DNA of 64,000 bases from Lachnospiraceae bacterium (GCA_902363445.1 CABJAB010000005.1:270722-334721); one strand, 5' to 3'. Shown: positions 1 through 9,233, counted from the stretch's first letter. Translations and numbers: made by a program. Notes: a model not told the origin generated them from the letters alone.

Positions 1-24
1 GATGCTTTAAACAGCACCGGTTTC

Positions 25-53
25 TTGTGATTTTATAGCCGCTATGATATAAT
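25..53 (+). promoter_or_regulatory. SigA-type promoter for the GNAT gene
   Basis: TTGTGA (25-30), 17-base spacer, TATAAT (48-53). It leaves a leader of about 110 bases before the start codon at 169, in which I see no recognisable riboswitch. Confidence 0.6.
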
Positions 54-168
54 TTCACTATAAGTGCGGACCTTTCGCTTTTATATCATTGTCACCCAAC
101 TACGCCCCTGTGATCTGGAAGATCATCTGTCCCAAAGCACGGGGCACGCGCAGAAAGGAGAAAGCCAT

Positions 169-609
169 ATGCAGATTTGCACCATGAAAATTGAGGATTA
201 TGACCGTGTGTACCAGCTGTGGATCAGGACGCCGGGCATGGGACTGACCAATTTGGATGACTCAAAGGAAGGGATAGAGAAATATCTGAAACGGAATCCT
301 TCCACGTGCTTTGTTGCAAAAGAGGAAGAACGGCTGCTGGGAGTGATACTGGGCGGCCATGACGGGCGGCGCGGATACATATATCATATGGCGGTGGAGG
401 AATCGGAGAGAAAAAAAGGTATCGGGACAGCTCTATTAGAAGCGTCGCTGGAGGCTTTCCGCAGGGAAGGGATCACCAAGACGGCGCTGGTGGCATATGA
501 CAGCAATGAAGAAGGGAATGAGTTCTGGGAAAGAAGGGACTTTGTCCTTCGGAAAGATCTGGTATACCGGACAAAAGACCTGGTGGATCTGGAAGTGATT
601 CTGCCGTAA
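169..609 (+). CDS. GNAT family N-acetyltransferase
   Basis: A 146-residue soluble protein of the GNAT superfamily, which transfers acetyl groups from acetyl-CoA to an amine; the substrate is unknown. The acetyl-CoA signature is visible as RKKGIGTALLEASL near residues 82-95, after a beta strand reading YIYHMAVEE. The C-terminal part (NEEGNEFWERRDF) matches the usual final GNAT strand and helix. I chose the ATG at 169 because AGAAAGGAG lies just upstream; the frame stays open back to 64 but has no ribosome site there. It is a single gene, convergent with the LysR gene that ends 12 bases away. The fold is certain, the role is not. Confidence 0.85.
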   Translation: MQICTMKIEDYDRVYQLWIRTPGMGLTNLDDSKEGIEKYLKRNPSTCFVAKEEERLLGVILGGHDGRRGYIYHMAVEESERKKGIGTALLEASLEAFRREGITKTALVAYDSNEEGNEFWERRDFVLRKDLVYRTKDLVDLEVILP

Positions 610-621
610 GAAGAAGATATA

Positions 622-1527
622 TCAGGGCTTCTGATAATAATGGCGGTAGAATTTGATAAACATATTGAGGGCTTTGGAGTGGACTGGCTGGCTGTTAAAT
701 ACAAAGCCTATGCTGCGTTTTGGAATGGGAGGCTTCATAGGGATCTCTAAAAAAGTACCGTTTTGCAATTCATCCTTCACAAAGTTTTTTATCACACATC
801 CCGCGCCGAGACCGATTCTGGCGAAGTCAATGAGCAGGTCCATGGTAGAGGCTTCCAGGAGATGGGCGGGTTCGATATGCTGCTCCCTAAAATAATCTTC
901 TATGTAAGTACGGCTGACATTTCCCTTTTCCAGCATGAGAATGGTGCCGTTCCGGAACACATCGGACTGGGCGGCTCCCTCTCGCAGACGCATGTTGGTA
1001 AGATAGGCCGGGGTTGCCACAAAACCGTCCTCAATATCCATCACCTTGTCAAAGGTGATGTTTTTTTTGTATGGAGTCTCCGCTGTCAGGCCGAGGTCGA
1101 TCTGCTGATGCTCGAGGAGTTCCAGAGTCTGCAGAGTAGATTGGCTGCGGATGGTGAACTTTACGTGAGGATACCGCGCCACGAATTCTTTCAGGCAGGG
1201 CAGCAGGACGTATTTGCAGAGTACGGTGCTGACGCCGATCCGTATGTGGCCCACGCCCAGCTCCGTCATCCGTTTCAGTTCGTCTTCTCCCTGGTCAAGA
1301 GTCTCGAAAGCCGCCCGTACATGTTCAAACAAAATGGCTCCTTCTTCGGTGAGCTGGACTCCTCTGGAGTTCCGTATAAAGAGGGGCAGATTGAGATTGT
1401 CCTCCAATTTGCTGATGGCCTTGCTGATGGCAGGCTGGCTGATATACAGGTTTTTGGCGGCCCGGGAAATGTTTCCCGTCTGGGCGACTTCAAAGAAAAT
1501 CCGGTATAAGGATAGATTCTGTTCCAC
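622..1527 (-). CDS. LysR family transcriptional regulator
   Basis: A 301-residue LysR-type regulator. The N-terminal winged helix-turn-helix covers about residues 5-62 (AAKNLYISQPAISKAISKLE), followed by a linker helix and a periplasmic-binding-protein-like effector domain to the end. The start is GTG at 1527, preceded by an AGGGGGG ribosome site. It is divergent from leuC across about 200 bases, the classic LysR arrangement, so it probably controls leuCD and itself. The effector is unknown; a metabolite of the leuCD reaction would be the obvious candidate. The family is clear, the target is inferred from position only. Confidence 0.88.
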   Translation of the reverse strand: MEQNLSLYRIFFEVAQTGNISRAAKNLYISQPAISKAISKLEDNLNLPLFIRNSRGVQLTEEGAILFEHVRAAFETLDQGEDELKRMTELGVGHIRIGVSTVLCKYVLLPCLKEFVARYPHVKFTIRSQSTLQTLELLEHQQIDLGLTAETPYKKNITFDKVMDIEDGFVATPAYLTNMRLREGAAQSDVFRNGTILMLEKGNVSRTYIEDYFREQHIEPAHLLEASTMDLLIDFARIGLGAGCVIKNFVKDELQNGTFLEIPMKPPIPKRSIGFVFNSQPVHSKALNMFIKFYRHYYQKP

Positions 1528-1566
1528 GGTGATTCCCCCCTGATTACATACATTTGAATCAGTAAC

Positions 1567-1595
1567 ATTATACTATAACTTCAGGTCATAGTAAA
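1567..1595 (-). promoter_or_regulatory. Promoter of the LysR gene
   Basis: On the minus strand: TTTACT (1590-1595), 17-base spacer, TATAAT (1567-1572). Transcription would start about 33 bases before the GTG start codon. Confidence 0.6.
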
Positions 1596-1611
1596 CATTC
1601 AAAATCCGTAT

Positions 1612-1640
1612 TTCAATTATAATTTACAGGATGGTATAAT
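1612..1640 (+). promoter_or_regulatory. Probable leuCD promoter
   Basis: TTCAAT (1612-1617), 17 bases, TATAAT (1635-1640). The weak -35 box would suit an activator such as the divergent LysR protein. I could not fix a LysR box with confidence. Confidence 0.5.
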
Positions 1641-1729
1641 AGCGGATATCCAATGGTATCTGGGGCGGTAAAACTACGTATTGGCAATCGTGGGCAGAAG
1701 CCCATGCTGGATGAACAGGAGGGAACAAT

Positions 1730-2998
1730 ATGGGAATGACGATGACGCAGAAAATCCTGGCGGCTCACGCGGGACTTGAATCAGTGGAAGCCGGACAGCT
1801 GATCGAAGCGGAATTAGATCTGGTTTTGGGGAATGATATCACTTCCCCTGTGGCCATTCATGAGATGGATGACAAAATGAAGGACAGCTCTGTATTTCAT
1901 AAAGATAAAATAGCACTGGTACTGGACCATTTTGTGCCGAATAAAGATATCAAATCCGCGGAGCACTGTAAATGTGTGAGAGAGTTTGCGGCTAAGCATG
2001 AGATAACGAACTTCTTTGATGTGGGAGAAATGGGAATCGAGCATGCGCTTCTGCCGGAAAAAGGGCTGGTGGTGGCGGGCGACGTGGTGATAGGAGCAGA
2101 TTCCCACACTTGTACATACGGAGCGCTCGGAGCTTTTTCCACCGGAGTGGGGAGCACAGATATGGCGGCCGGCATGGCCACCGGAAAAGCGTGGTTCAAG
2201 GTTCCGTCAGCGATCAAGATCGAGCTGACCGGAGAACTTCAGAAATGGGTGAGCGGAAAAGATGTGATCCTCCATATTATTGGAATGATAGGGGTGGACG
2301 GAGCCCTTTATCAGTCCATGGAGTTTACCGGCGACGGAGTGAAGGCGCTTTCCATGGACGACCGCTTCACCATTGCTAATATGGCCATTGAGGCCGGCGG
2401 GAAAAACGGTATTTTCCCTGTGGATGAGACGGCTATCCAGTATATGAAGGAACATTCCATGCGTCCGTTTAAAATTTATGAAGCAGATGAGGACGCAGAA
2501 TATGAGAGAGTGATCCGCCTGGACCTGGGGAGCATCCGTCCAACGGTATCCTTCCCCCATCTTCCGGAAAACACCCGGAGCATTGACGAAGTGGAAGACA
2601 TCGCCATCGATCAGGTTGTGATCGGCTCCTGTACCAACGGCAGGATGGAAGATCTGAGGACTGCGGCAAAGGTACTGGAAGGAAAGAAAGTGAAAAAGGG
2701 AATCCGCGCCATCGTGATCCCGGCCACGCAGAAGATTTATCTGCAGGCCATGGAGGAAGGACTTTTAAAGACGTTCATAGAGGCGGGAGCAATTGTGAGC
2801 ACGCCGACCTGCGGTCCCTGTCTGGGAGGCTATATGGGTATCCTGGCAGAAGGAGAACGGTGCGTGTCCACCACCAACCGGAACTTTGTCGGACGTATGG
2901 GCCATGTGAAGTCAGAGGTGTATCTGGCCAGCCCGGCGGTGGCGGCAGCCAGCGCTGTGACAGGAAAGATTTCCGGCCCAGAAGAACTGGGAATGTAA
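1730..2998 (+). CDS. leuC: 3-isopropylmalate dehydratase large subunit (aconitase family)
   Basis: A 422-residue aconitase-superfamily protein, the Fe-S subunit of a two-subunit hydro-lyase. In leucine synthesis LeuCD isomerises 2- to 3-isopropylmalate. Visible signatures are [18 protein letters not shown] near residues 123-140, GSCTNGR near residue 300 and [10 protein letters not shown] near residue 362; the three cysteines in these motifs ligate the 4Fe-4S cluster. The length fits the compact LeuC/HacA type. The start has an AGGAGG site 8 bases upstream. The small subunit leuD follows after 15 bases. No leuA or leuB is present here, so a related dehydratase such as dimethylmalate or homoaconitate dehydratase cannot be excluded. 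Confidence 0.88.
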   Translation: MGMTMTQKILAAHAGLESVEAGQLIEAELDLVLGNDITSPVAIHEMDDKMKDSSVFHKDKIALVLDHFVPNKDIKSAEHCKCVREFAAKHEITNFFDVGEMGIEHALLPEKGLVVAGDVVIGADSHTCTYGALGAFSTGVGSTDMAAGMATGKAWFKVPSAIKIELTGELQKWVSGKDVILHIIGMIGVDGALYQSMEFTGDGVKALSMDDRFTIANMAIEAGGKNGIFPVDETAIQYMKEHSMRPFKIYEADEDAEYERVIRLDLGSIRPTVSFPHLPENTRSIDEVEDIAIDQVVIGSCTNGRMEDLRTAAKVLEGKKVKKGIRAIVIPATQKIYLQAMEEGLLKTFIEAGAIVSTPTCGPCLGGYMGILAEGERCVSTTNRNFVGRMGHVKSEVYLASPAVAAASAVTGKISGPEELGM

Positions 2999-3013
2999 AA
3001 AGGAGGATACAGC

Positions 3014-3505
3014 ATGAAAGCACATGGGAAAGTATTCAAATATGGAGACAATGTTGATACGGATGTGATCATCCCGGCGAGATACCTGAACTCTTCCGAT
3101 CCGGCGGAGCTGGCAACTCACTGCATGGAGGATATCGACAAAAGCTTTGTAAACAGAGTGAAAAAAGGGGATATCATCGTAGCGTCCAGGAATTTCGGCT
3201 GCGGTTCCTCCAGAGAACACGCTCCGATCGCCATTAAGGCGGCGGGAGTCAGCTGTGTGATCGCGGAGACCTTTGCGCGGATTTTTTACCGCAATTCGAT
3301 CAACATCGGCCTTCCGATCATTGAGTGTCCGGATGCGTCCAAGGGGATTGACGAAGGGGACGAGGTGGAAATTGACTTTGACAGCGGCATGATCTACAAC
3401 AGAACGAAAAATACGCAGTTCCAGGGCCAGGCGTTTCCGGAATTCATGCAGAAAATCATAGCGGCTGAAGGGCTTATGAATTATATCAATGAAAAAAATA
3501 AATAG
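3014..3505 (+). CDS. leuD: 3-isopropylmalate dehydratase small subunit
   Basis: A 163-residue swivelling-domain subunit that pairs with the product of the gene 15 bases upstream to complete the active site. Conserved blocks are [14 protein letters not shown] near residue 12 and [19 protein letters not shown] near residues 59-77, where the SSREHAP segment contributes substrate-binding residues. The length is normal for the short clostridial/archaeal form. It ends the operon, followed by an intrinsic terminator. Substrate uncertainty is the same as for the large subunit. Confidence 0.88.
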   Translation: MKAHGKVFKYGDNVDTDVIIPARYLNSSDPAELATHCMEDIDKSFVNRVKKGDIIVASRNFGCGSSREHAPIAIKAAGVSCVIAETFARIFYRNSINIGLPIIECPDASKGIDEGDEVEIDFDSGMIYNRTKNTQFQGQAFPEFMQKIIAAEGLMNYINEKNK

Positions 3506-3542
3506 ACCGGAGAAGCTGTCCGGCCGCTGAAAAAATAAGGCT

Positions 3543-3576
3543 GCTGTGAAACGATTCGTTTCACAGCGGTTTTTTT
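3543..3576 (+). terminator. Intrinsic terminator of leuCD
   Basis: An 11-bp perfect stem GCTGTGAAACG / CGTTTCACAGC with a 3-base loop, then GG and seven T residues. Confidence 0.9.
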
Positions 3577-3589
3577 CTGGCATCAATGG

Positions 3590-3618
3590 TTGCCCTGAGG
3601 GCCCTGATGTGCTAAAAT
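3590..3618 (+). promoter_or_regulatory. Promoter of the ybaK-like gene
   Basis: TTGCCC (3590-3595), 17 bases, TAAAAT (3613-3618), just after the leuD terminator. It supports the downstream GTG start at 3651. Confidence 0.55.
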
Positions 3619-3650
3619 TTGACACAGAAGGGAAGAAAGGATGGATACAG

Positions 3651-4136
3651 GTGGCGGAAAAATCAGGAAAGACCAATGCGATGCGTTTGCTGGACGCGGC
3701 CGGGATCACGTATACGTCCAAGGAATATGAGGTGGACGAGAGCGACCTGAGCGGGGGCCATGTGGCTGCGAGGCTTGGACTTGACAAGGATATGGTTTTT
3801 AAGACCCTGGTGGCCAGGGGAGAAAAGAACGGAATCATGGTATTCTGCATTCCCGTATGTGAAGAGCTGGATCTGAAAAAAGCGGCCGCGGTTTCCGGGG
3901 ATAAGAAGGTGGAGATGGTACATGTAAAAGAGATCCTGGGGCTCACTGGCTATATACGCGGCGGCTGTTCTCCCGTTGGAATGAAAAAGAAATATCCTAC
4001 TTATATAGAAGAAACAGCAGTTTTGTTTGACGAGATCGCCGTCAGCGCCGGTATCCGGGGCTGCCAGATATTCCTGGATCCGGAGGCGCTGATACAATAT
4101 ACGGAAGCCCGGGTGTGCAGCCTTGTGAAGGAATAG
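3651..4136 (+). CDS. ybaK: YbaK/EbsC family Cys-tRNA(Pro) deacylase
   Basis: A 161-residue protein of the YbaK/ProX editing-domain family. Family members hydrolyse Cys-tRNA(Pro) made in error by prolyl-tRNA synthetase. The conserved lysine segment VFKTLVARGEKNG (about residues 45-57) and the glycine-rich GYIRGGCSPVGMKKKYPTYI (about residues 102-121) are typical. The frame is open upstream to 3546, but that part lies in the leuD terminator, so I chose GTG at 3651, which has AGGA 9 bases upstream and a promoter at 3590. It is monocistronic. The family is clear and the deacylase function is by homology. Confidence 0.85.
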   Translation: MAEKSGKTNAMRLLDAAGITYTSKEYEVDESDLSGGHVAARLGLDKDMVFKTLVARGEKNGIMVFCIPVCEELDLKKAAAVSGDKKVEMVHVKEILGLTGYIRGGCSPVGMKKKYPTYIEETAVLFDEIAVSAGIRGCQIFLDPEALIQYTEARVCSLVKE

Positions 4137-4165
4137 ATGACAAATAAAATCCACTGTGCTATGAT
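4137..4165 (+). promoter_or_regulatory. Probable thrC promoter
   Basis: ATGACA (4137-4142), 17 bases, TATGAT (4160-4165), about 80 bases before the thrC start. Confidence 0.55.
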
Positions 4166-4246
4166 TTGGATGATGCAAAAAAGCAGAAATCGTATCGGCG
4201 CTGTCGTCGCTGAAAACGGAAAATATAGAAAAGAGAGGGAATTGCT

Positions 4247-5737
4247 ATGTCAGAATTAATGTATGGAAGCACCAGAGGAAACGGGGGAAAAGTGACCGCG
4301 TCCCAGGCAATCTTAAAAGGGCTGGCGGATGACGGAGGCCTTTATGTGCCGGAAAAACTGCCGAAGCTTCCGGTAAGCCTTGAAGAGCTGGCCGGACTTT
4401 CCTATCAGGAGACTGCATATGTTGTGATGAAGCAGTTCCTGACGGATTTTACGGAAGAGGAGCTGCGCTCCTGTATCGCCAGGGCATATGACGATAAATT
4501 TGACACAGAGGAGATCGCTCCCATAAAGGAAGCGGCAGGCGTTTATTACCTGGAGCTTTTCCATGGGGCGACCATCGCGTTTAAGGATATGGCACTTTCC
4601 ATACTTCCCCATCTGATGGTCACCGCGGCAAAGAAAAATCAGGTCCGCAATGAGATCGTAGTGCTGACAGCCACCTCCGGGGATACCGGTAAGGCGGCTT
4701 TAGCGGGGTTCGCGGATGTGCCGGGAACAAGGATCATCGTGTTTTATCCGAAGGACGGTGTAAGCCCCATCCAGGAAAAGCAGATGGTGACTCAAAAGGG
4801 AAAAAATACATTTGTTGTGGGAATTCACGGGAATTTTGACGACGCACAGAATGGGGTAAAGAAGATTTTCGGAGATAAAGAGCTCTCTAAAGATCTGGAA
4901 GAGCACGGTTTTCAATTTTCTTCTGCAAACTCCATCAATATCGGGCGTCTGGTCCCCCAGGTAGTCTATTATGCCTATGCTTATGGACAGCTGCTTAAGA
5001 GGGGCGCGGTATCCGCGGGTGAAGAGATCAATGTGACGGTGCCAACCGGAAATTTCGGCAACATTCTGGCCGCTTATTATGCGAAGCTTTTGGGAGTGCC
5101 CATTGGGAAGCTGATCTGTGCGTCCAATGAGAACAAGGTCCTCTATGACTTTTTCAACACAGGGGCGTATGACAGAAACCGCAAGTTCATTCTGACCAGT
5201 TCTCCTTCCATGGATATCCTGATTTCCAGCAATCTGGAGCGCCTGGTGTATAAGATAGCCGGCGACGATGCGGCCAAGGACGCGTCTCTTATGAAAGAGC
5301 TGTCGGAGAAAGGCCGGTATGAGATCACCGGCGAGATGAGAAAAGCATTGGCTGATTTTTACGGCGCTTTTGCCGATGAGAAGGAAACGGCGGCGGAAAT
5401 AAAGAATCTTTATGAAAAGACAGGATATGTCATCGATACCCATACGGCGGTCGCTTCCTGTGTCTATGGGAAATACAGGGCAGAGACAGGAGATGGGAAG
5501 AAAACTTTGATCGCATCCACGGCCAGCCCCTATAAATTCACAAGAAGCGTGATGAAAGCCATTGACGAAAAATATAATGATATGGAAGATTTTGCTTTGG
5601 TCGATGTGCTGTCACAGATTTCCGGCGTGCCGGTCCCCCCTGCAATAGAGGAAATCCGCACGGCTCCCGTACTCCATAAGACGGTCTGCGATGCGGCGGC
5701 TATGAAGGATACAGTGAAGCAGTTCCTGGAGATTTAA
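4247..5737 (+). CDS. thrC: Threonine synthase
   Basis: A 496-residue PLP enzyme of fold type II that converts O-phospho-L-homoserine to L-threonine. N-terminal marks are MYGSTRGNGG and LADDGGLYVPEKLP. The PLP lysine lies in GATIAFKDMALS near residue 110, and the phosphate-binding TATSGDTGKAALAGF follows near residue 145. The 496-residue length is typical of the longer bacterial/yeast-like ThrC class. The ribosome site is AGAGAGGGA. It appears monocistronic. With asd at 28.7 kb it represents the aspartate-family pathway, though the two are not linked in an operon. Confidence 0.95.
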   Translation: MSELMYGSTRGNGGKVTASQAILKGLADDGGLYVPEKLPKLPVSLEELAGLSYQETAYVVMKQFLTDFTEEELRSCIARAYDDKFDTEEIAPIKEAAGVYYLELFHGATIAFKDMALSILPHLMVTAAKKNQVRNEIVVLTATSGDTGKAALAGFADVPGTRIIVFYPKDGVSPIQEKQMVTQKGKNTFVVGIHGNFDDAQNGVKKIFGDKELSKDLEEHGFQFSSANSINIGRLVPQVVYYAYAYGQLLKRGAVSAGEEINVTVPTGNFGNILAAYYAKLLGVPIGKLICASNENKVLYDFFNTGAYDRNRKFILTSSPSMDILISSNLERLVYKIAGDDAAKDASLMKELSEKGRYEITGEMRKALADFYGAFADEKETAAEIKNLYEKTGYVIDTHTAVASCVYGKYRAETGDGKKTLIASTASPYKFTRSVMKAIDEKYNDMEDFALVDVLSQISGVPVPPAIEEIRTAPVLHKTVCDAAAMKDTVKQFLEI

Positions 5738-5869
5738 GGACGGGGAAATAAATATAAGAAAATTGTCACATTTTGTTAAGGACATCTTCAAGAATATGTG
5801 TTATAGTAGGGAATGCGGTCGAGAAAGATAATCGCTCTATGAGTATAAAATATGAAAGAGGTTGAAACC

Positions 5870-7501
5870 ATGTCACAGGAAGGGAAAGAAGAAAGGCTGG
5901 AGTATATTCAGCTGTCTCACAGACCCCGGAACCATACAAAACAAGACCAAGACAAAGCAGTCCCTGCAGACGGAGCACGGCGTTATTCCAGAGCGGCCGA
6001 GCGGCTGAAGAAACAGCGTCGGAACCGGATACTGGCTATCAGCGGCCTTTCGGCGGTGCTGCTGGTTTTGATCGTGTGCATCGTTTTTAAAGTCCTTCAT
6101 AAGAATACCGTGAATGTGGAAGGGGCCCCGGTATCCAATGCCGGCGGGGAGACAGGAGACGGCGCGAAGCTGTCGGAAAAGAACTTCCAGTTTACGATGG
6201 CGGCCGACAAGCAGGAGGTCGGAAGCGCCCAGGAGATAAAAGAAATCGCTGATTATGAGGGGTATGCGGTCCGTTACCCGGTGATTGGGAACGAGGCCAT
6301 GGATGCAGGCATCCGCCAGCGGGCGGAAGACATTGTCTCTGTATTTAAAGCGGAGGTTACGAGCTGCAAGACAGAGAAAGCCGTCAGGATGATCATGCAG
6401 GCGGATTATGAATCTTATAAGACGAAGGAAGAGCTGGTTTCTGTCAAGTTCGATATTCACAAGGAGCTTCCCCTGGTTTCTTCGGCAGGAGACAGTGTTG
6501 AGACGTATACTTACAACGTGTCCGACGGAGCGGAGGTATCGCTGTCAGACGTATTGAAGGAAGGCTTTCTGGATCTGCTGGCAGAGAAGACAAAGACATT
6601 TGCAGAGGGACAGACGGGGAAAGTCATAGAGACGGCCGCGGCCCCCGAGCTTTCAAATTTCAAATATTATACTTGGAATGAGGATGGCCTCACTCTTTAT
6701 TTTCCCGGAGGAAGTCTGGTGGAAGGAGTGAACGATGTCCTGTCGTTTACGGTTCCCATGGAAGACTTAAAGGATTTCCTGACCAGGAATCTGGCAGACG
6801 GCATGGAAGGCGGCCAGGAGGTGCAGGGATCTGTTTCCGGCGGAAAAGTGGATCCTAATAAGCCGATGGTGTGCCTGACCTTTGATGACGGGCCGAAATC
6901 CTCGACGACGCCGGAGCTTCTGGATCTTTTGGAGGCGAATGACGCCAGGGCGACTTTCTTCGTGGTGGGCAGTATGCTGGGGCACGAAGGGGCCGAAGAT
7001 ATCATCAGGCGGGAGCTGGAGCTGGGATGCCAGGTGGGCAACCATACGATGGATCATGAGAATCTGAAAAATATTTCAGACGAAGAGATCACGCAGCAGG
7101 TCGAAGGGGTCAATGATATCCTGGCCGGCTGGGGCCTTCCTAAGTGCAGTACGGTGCGCCCTCCTTATGGAGGTTACAATAACCATGTGCTCGGTTATGT
7201 CCAGTATCCGCTGGCCCGGTGGGATGTGGATACGGAGGACTGGAAGACCCGGGACGCGGCGTCCACCATCAATAATGTGCTCTATGACGAAAAGCTGAAA
7301 GCGGAGGATGGGGATATTATTTTGATGCACGATATCCATCCGGAAACCATTGAAGCCTGCAGGACCATCATTCCGGAACTGAAGGCGAGGGGATTCCAGC
7401 TGGTGACGATGGAAGAAATGTTTGAAGCAAAGGGAATCGCTTTTGAGCCTGGAAAGGCGTACTATTCCTCAGGATTCATAAAGGACGATTTCGGTTCCTG
7501 A
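5870..7501 (+). CDS. Membrane-anchored polysaccharide deacetylase
   Basis: A 543-residue protein with a basic cytoplasmic N-terminus, one membrane segment at about residues 54-76, an extracellular middle region of about 250 residues, and a NodB deacetylase domain at about 330-530. NodB motifs are all present: TFDDGP (catalytic Asp and metal Asp), HTMDH (two metal His), RPPYGG, DTEDW and LMHDIH. Such enzymes remove acetyl groups from peptidoglycan N-acetylglucosamine and give lysozyme resistance. The middle part resembles the DUF3298/RsiV-like domains seen in clostridial deacetylases, but I cannot confirm this by eye. The start at 5870 has AAAGAGG; the ATG at 5852 has none. Confidence 0.88.
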   Translation: MSQEGKEERLEYIQLSHRPRNHTKQDQDKAVPADGARRYSRAAERLKKQRRNRILAISGLSAVLLVLIVCIVFKVLHKNTVNVEGAPVSNAGGETGDGAKLSEKNFQFTMAADKQEVGSAQEIKEIADYEGYAVRYPVIGNEAMDAGIRQRAEDIVSVFKAEVTSCKTEKAVRMIMQADYESYKTKEELVSVKFDIHKELPLVSSAGDSVETYTYNVSDGAEVSLSDVLKEGFLDLLAEKTKTFAEGQTGKVIETAAAPELSNFKYYTWNEDGLTLYFPGGSLVEGVNDVLSFTVPMEDLKDFLTRNLADGMEGGQEVQGSVSGGKVDPNKPMVCLTFDDGPKSSTTPELLDLLEANDARATFFVVGSMLGHEGAEDIIRRELELGCQVGNHTMDHENLKNISDEEITQQVEGVNDILAGWGLPKCSTVRPPYGGYNNHVLGYVQYPLARWDVDTEDWKTRDAASTINNVLYDEKLKAEDGDIILMHDIHPETIEACRTIIPELKARGFQLVTMEEMFEAKGIAFEPGKAYYSSGFIKDDFGS

Positions 7502-7508
7502 TCTTAAG

Positions 7509-7550
7509 GCCGCCTCATACGGTGTGGAAACGCTGTATGCGGCGGCTTTT
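7509..7550 (+). terminator. Intrinsic terminator of the deacetylase gene
   Basis: Stem GCCGCCTCATAC / GTATGCGGCGGC with one internal mismatch, then TTTT. Confidence 0.8.
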
Positions 7551-7648
7551 ATCATTGTAACTGGCCTGGAAAAAACAGATTCTCTGTGGTATCATGAAAT
7601 GGAAAAGAAATGCAGACAGAAAATAATCAGAGGACAGGAGGCAGAATT

Positions 7649-8092
7649 ATGGGTAAAATCGATGAGGTCAGAGCGGCGATGGTGACAGCCATGAAGAACA
7701 AGGAAAAGGAGAGGAAGGAGACTCTCTCCATGCTTTTAAGCGCGCTTAAAAATGCACAGATCGACAAACGGGAAGAACTCACGGAGGCGGAGGAGAACGC
7801 GGTCATTGCCAAGGAGATCAAGCAGACAAAGGAAACCATGGATACCTGTCCTCCCGACCGGACGGATATCCTGAAGGAATGTGAAGCGCGGATTTCCGTT
7901 CTGAAGGAGTTTGCTCCGGAAGAGATGAGCGGGACCCAGATACGGGAAGCAGTCAAAGAAGTTCTGGATACACTGGGAATAGAGACTCCTACAGCCAAAG
8001 ACAAGGGCCGTATCATGAAAGAGCTGATGCCGAAGGTAAAGGGCAGGGCGGACGGCAAGCTTGTCAATGAGATCGTATCCAGTTTATTCTGA
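7649..8092 (+). CDS. yqeY: GatB/YqeY domain protein
   Basis: A 147-residue helical protein of the YqeY family, homologous to the C-terminal tRNA-binding part of GatB. Typical features are KEKERKETLSMLLSALKNAQ at the N-terminus and a glycine-containing end reading TAKDKGRIMKELMPKVKGRA. Stand-alone YqeY proteins are common in Firmicutes and their role is not settled. The ATG at 7649 follows ACAGGAGG. The next gene starts 17 bases later, so the two are probably co-transcribed. Confidence 0.9.
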   Translation: MGKIDEVRAAMVTAMKNKEKERKETLSMLLSALKNAQIDKREELTEAEENAVIAKEIKQTKETMDTCPPDRTDILKECEARISVLKEFAPEEMSGTQIREAVKEVLDTLGIETPTAKDKGRIMKELMPKVKGRADGKLVNEIVSSLF

Positions 8093-8109
8093 CAGATGGA
8101 GGAAGCCAT

Positions 8110-8637
8110 ATGAGCAGGGCGCTTATTGTAGTGGATATGCAGAAGGACTTTATAGACGGAGCGCTGGGGACAAAGGAGGCGAAAGCCATTGTCCCCAGAG
8201 TTAAAGAAAAAATACGAGGCTTTGATGGAATTGTTTTAGCCACACAAGATACGCACGGGACGGATTATAAGAACACCCAGGAGGGACGGAAGCTCCCGGT
8301 GGCGCATTGTATAAAAGGAAGCGGCGGATGGGAGCTTGAGCCAGAGATTGAGTTTTTACTGAAAGAAAAACAGGCCAGGATTTTTGAAAAGCCGTCCTTT
8401 GGGTCTCCAGAACTCGCGCAGTATCTGGCAGAGATAAGTGAAAAAGAACCGTTGGAGGAGATCGAGCTGGTCGGTCTGTGTACGGATATCTGTGTGATAT
8501 CCAATGCCATGCTCATCAAGGCTTTTCTTCCGGAAGTGCCTGTCCTGGCAGATAGCGGCTGCTGCGCCGGCGTGACGCCGGAAAGCCATATCAATGCGCT
8601 GGAGGCTATGAAAATGTGTCAGATAACAGTGGAATAA
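8110..8637 (+). CDS. Nicotinamidase-like cysteine hydrolase (isochorismatase fold)
   Basis: A 175-residue isochorismatase-fold hydrolase. The catalytic Asp is in VVDMQKDF (residue 9), the metal-binding Asp/His in QDTHG, the HCIKGSGGWEL segment resembles that of nicotinamidases, and the nucleophilic cysteine is in VGLCTDICV near residue 123. Nicotinamidase (PncA, nicotinamide to nicotinate, NAD salvage) is the best guess, since the HC-x-K-G pattern and the metal motif are typical of that subgroup. It follows yqeY in the same operon and ends at a strong hairpin. Confidence 0.8.
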   Translation: MSRALIVVDMQKDFIDGALGTKEAKAIVPRVKEKIRGFDGIVLATQDTHGTDYKNTQEGRKLPVAHCIKGSGGWELEPEIEFLLKEKQARIFEKPSFGSPELAQYLAEISEKEPLEEIELVGLCTDICVISNAMLIKAFLPEVPVLADSGCCAGVTPESHINALEAMKMCQITVE

Positions 8638-8643
8638 TAAAGC

Positions 8644-8671
8644 GCCGGAAGTTCGCTCTTCCGGCACTTTT
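8644..8671 (+). terminator. Terminator between convergent genes
   Basis: Stem GCCGGAAG / CTTCCGGC with a 6-base loop, then a short T run. It sits between the hydrolase gene and the convergent Asn/Gln-rich gene and may serve both. Confidence 0.7.
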
Positions 8672-8675
8672 GTTC

Positions 8676-9233
8676 TTATTTCCGCCCCAGCATATCCGCC
8701 ATTTTCCGGATCATATCAATCCGGGACTGTTCCTCCGGTTTCATCCGGCTTTTTAAGACATTGAGTATCAGATCTGTTTCTGAATCATTGAACTGCATCC
8801 CCATGGAGTTGGCATTCTTGTTGGCAGACATCAGGAAGGGCAGCAGAGAGTCCATTGACTGGCCGCCGGATTGGGAGACTAGTTCGGATAAAAAGGCCAG
8901 CTTTTTTAAATCCATATTTTTTAAAGACGGGTCGTTTTTCCAGCTGTCGTTTCCGGAGCTGCTTTGACCTGTCAAAGGCGTGCCGTCCGGATTTCCGGTA
9001 TTCCCGGGATTTTGGCCGGCGGTACCAGGGTTTTGGTCCGACGCACCGGCATTCTGAGCGGGGGCGCCGGTATTTTGCGGTGAGCCGCCCTGATACTGAG
9101 AATTATTGGCTGGATTCTGGTAATTGTTCCCCGGGTTCTGATTCTGTCCGGCGTCTCCGTTCATGGGGGACATGTTTCGCCCTCTGTTTCCGTTCATGCC
9201 GTTGTTATACATCCCGTTTTGAAAGTTATTCAT
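8676..9233 (-). CDS. Uncharacterised Asn/Gln/Gly-rich protein
   Basis: I do not recognise this 185-residue protein. The first 100 residues are low complexity, rich in Asn, Gln, Gly and Pro, with repeated QNPG/QNTG/QNAG units. The last 85 residues form an amphipathic helical domain containing DLKKLAFLSELVSQSGG and a charged end (MIRKMADMLGRK). There is no signal peptide or membrane segment. The ATG at 9233 has AAAGGAG 10 bases upstream, while the ATG at 9260 has no ribosome site. It overlaps the end of the upstream gene by 8 bases, so translation is probably coupled. It could be a spore or cell-surface-associated structural protein, but nothing proves it. Confidence 0.75.
   Translation of the reverse strand: MNNFQNGMYNNGMNGNRGRNMSPMNGDAGQNQNPGNNYQNPANNSQYQGGSPQNTGAPAQNAGASDQNPGTAGQNPGNTGNPDGTPLTGQSSSGNDSWKNDPSLKNMDLKKLAFLSELVSQSGGQSMDSLLPFLMSANKNANSMGMQFNDSETDLILNVLKSRMKPEEQSRIDMIRKMADMLGRK

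Noticed and set aside
763..1509. 248-codon frame antisense to the LysR gene
   Set aside because: The LysR protein is clear and no ribosome site or domain supports the antisense frame.
3546..3650. Longer start for the ybaK-like gene
   Set aside because: The extra 35 codons lie in the leuD terminator and upstream of the promoter at 3590-3618.
2912..3946. 344-codon frame antisense to leuD and the ybaK-like gene
   Set aside because: It crosses the leuD terminator and is opposite two conserved genes.
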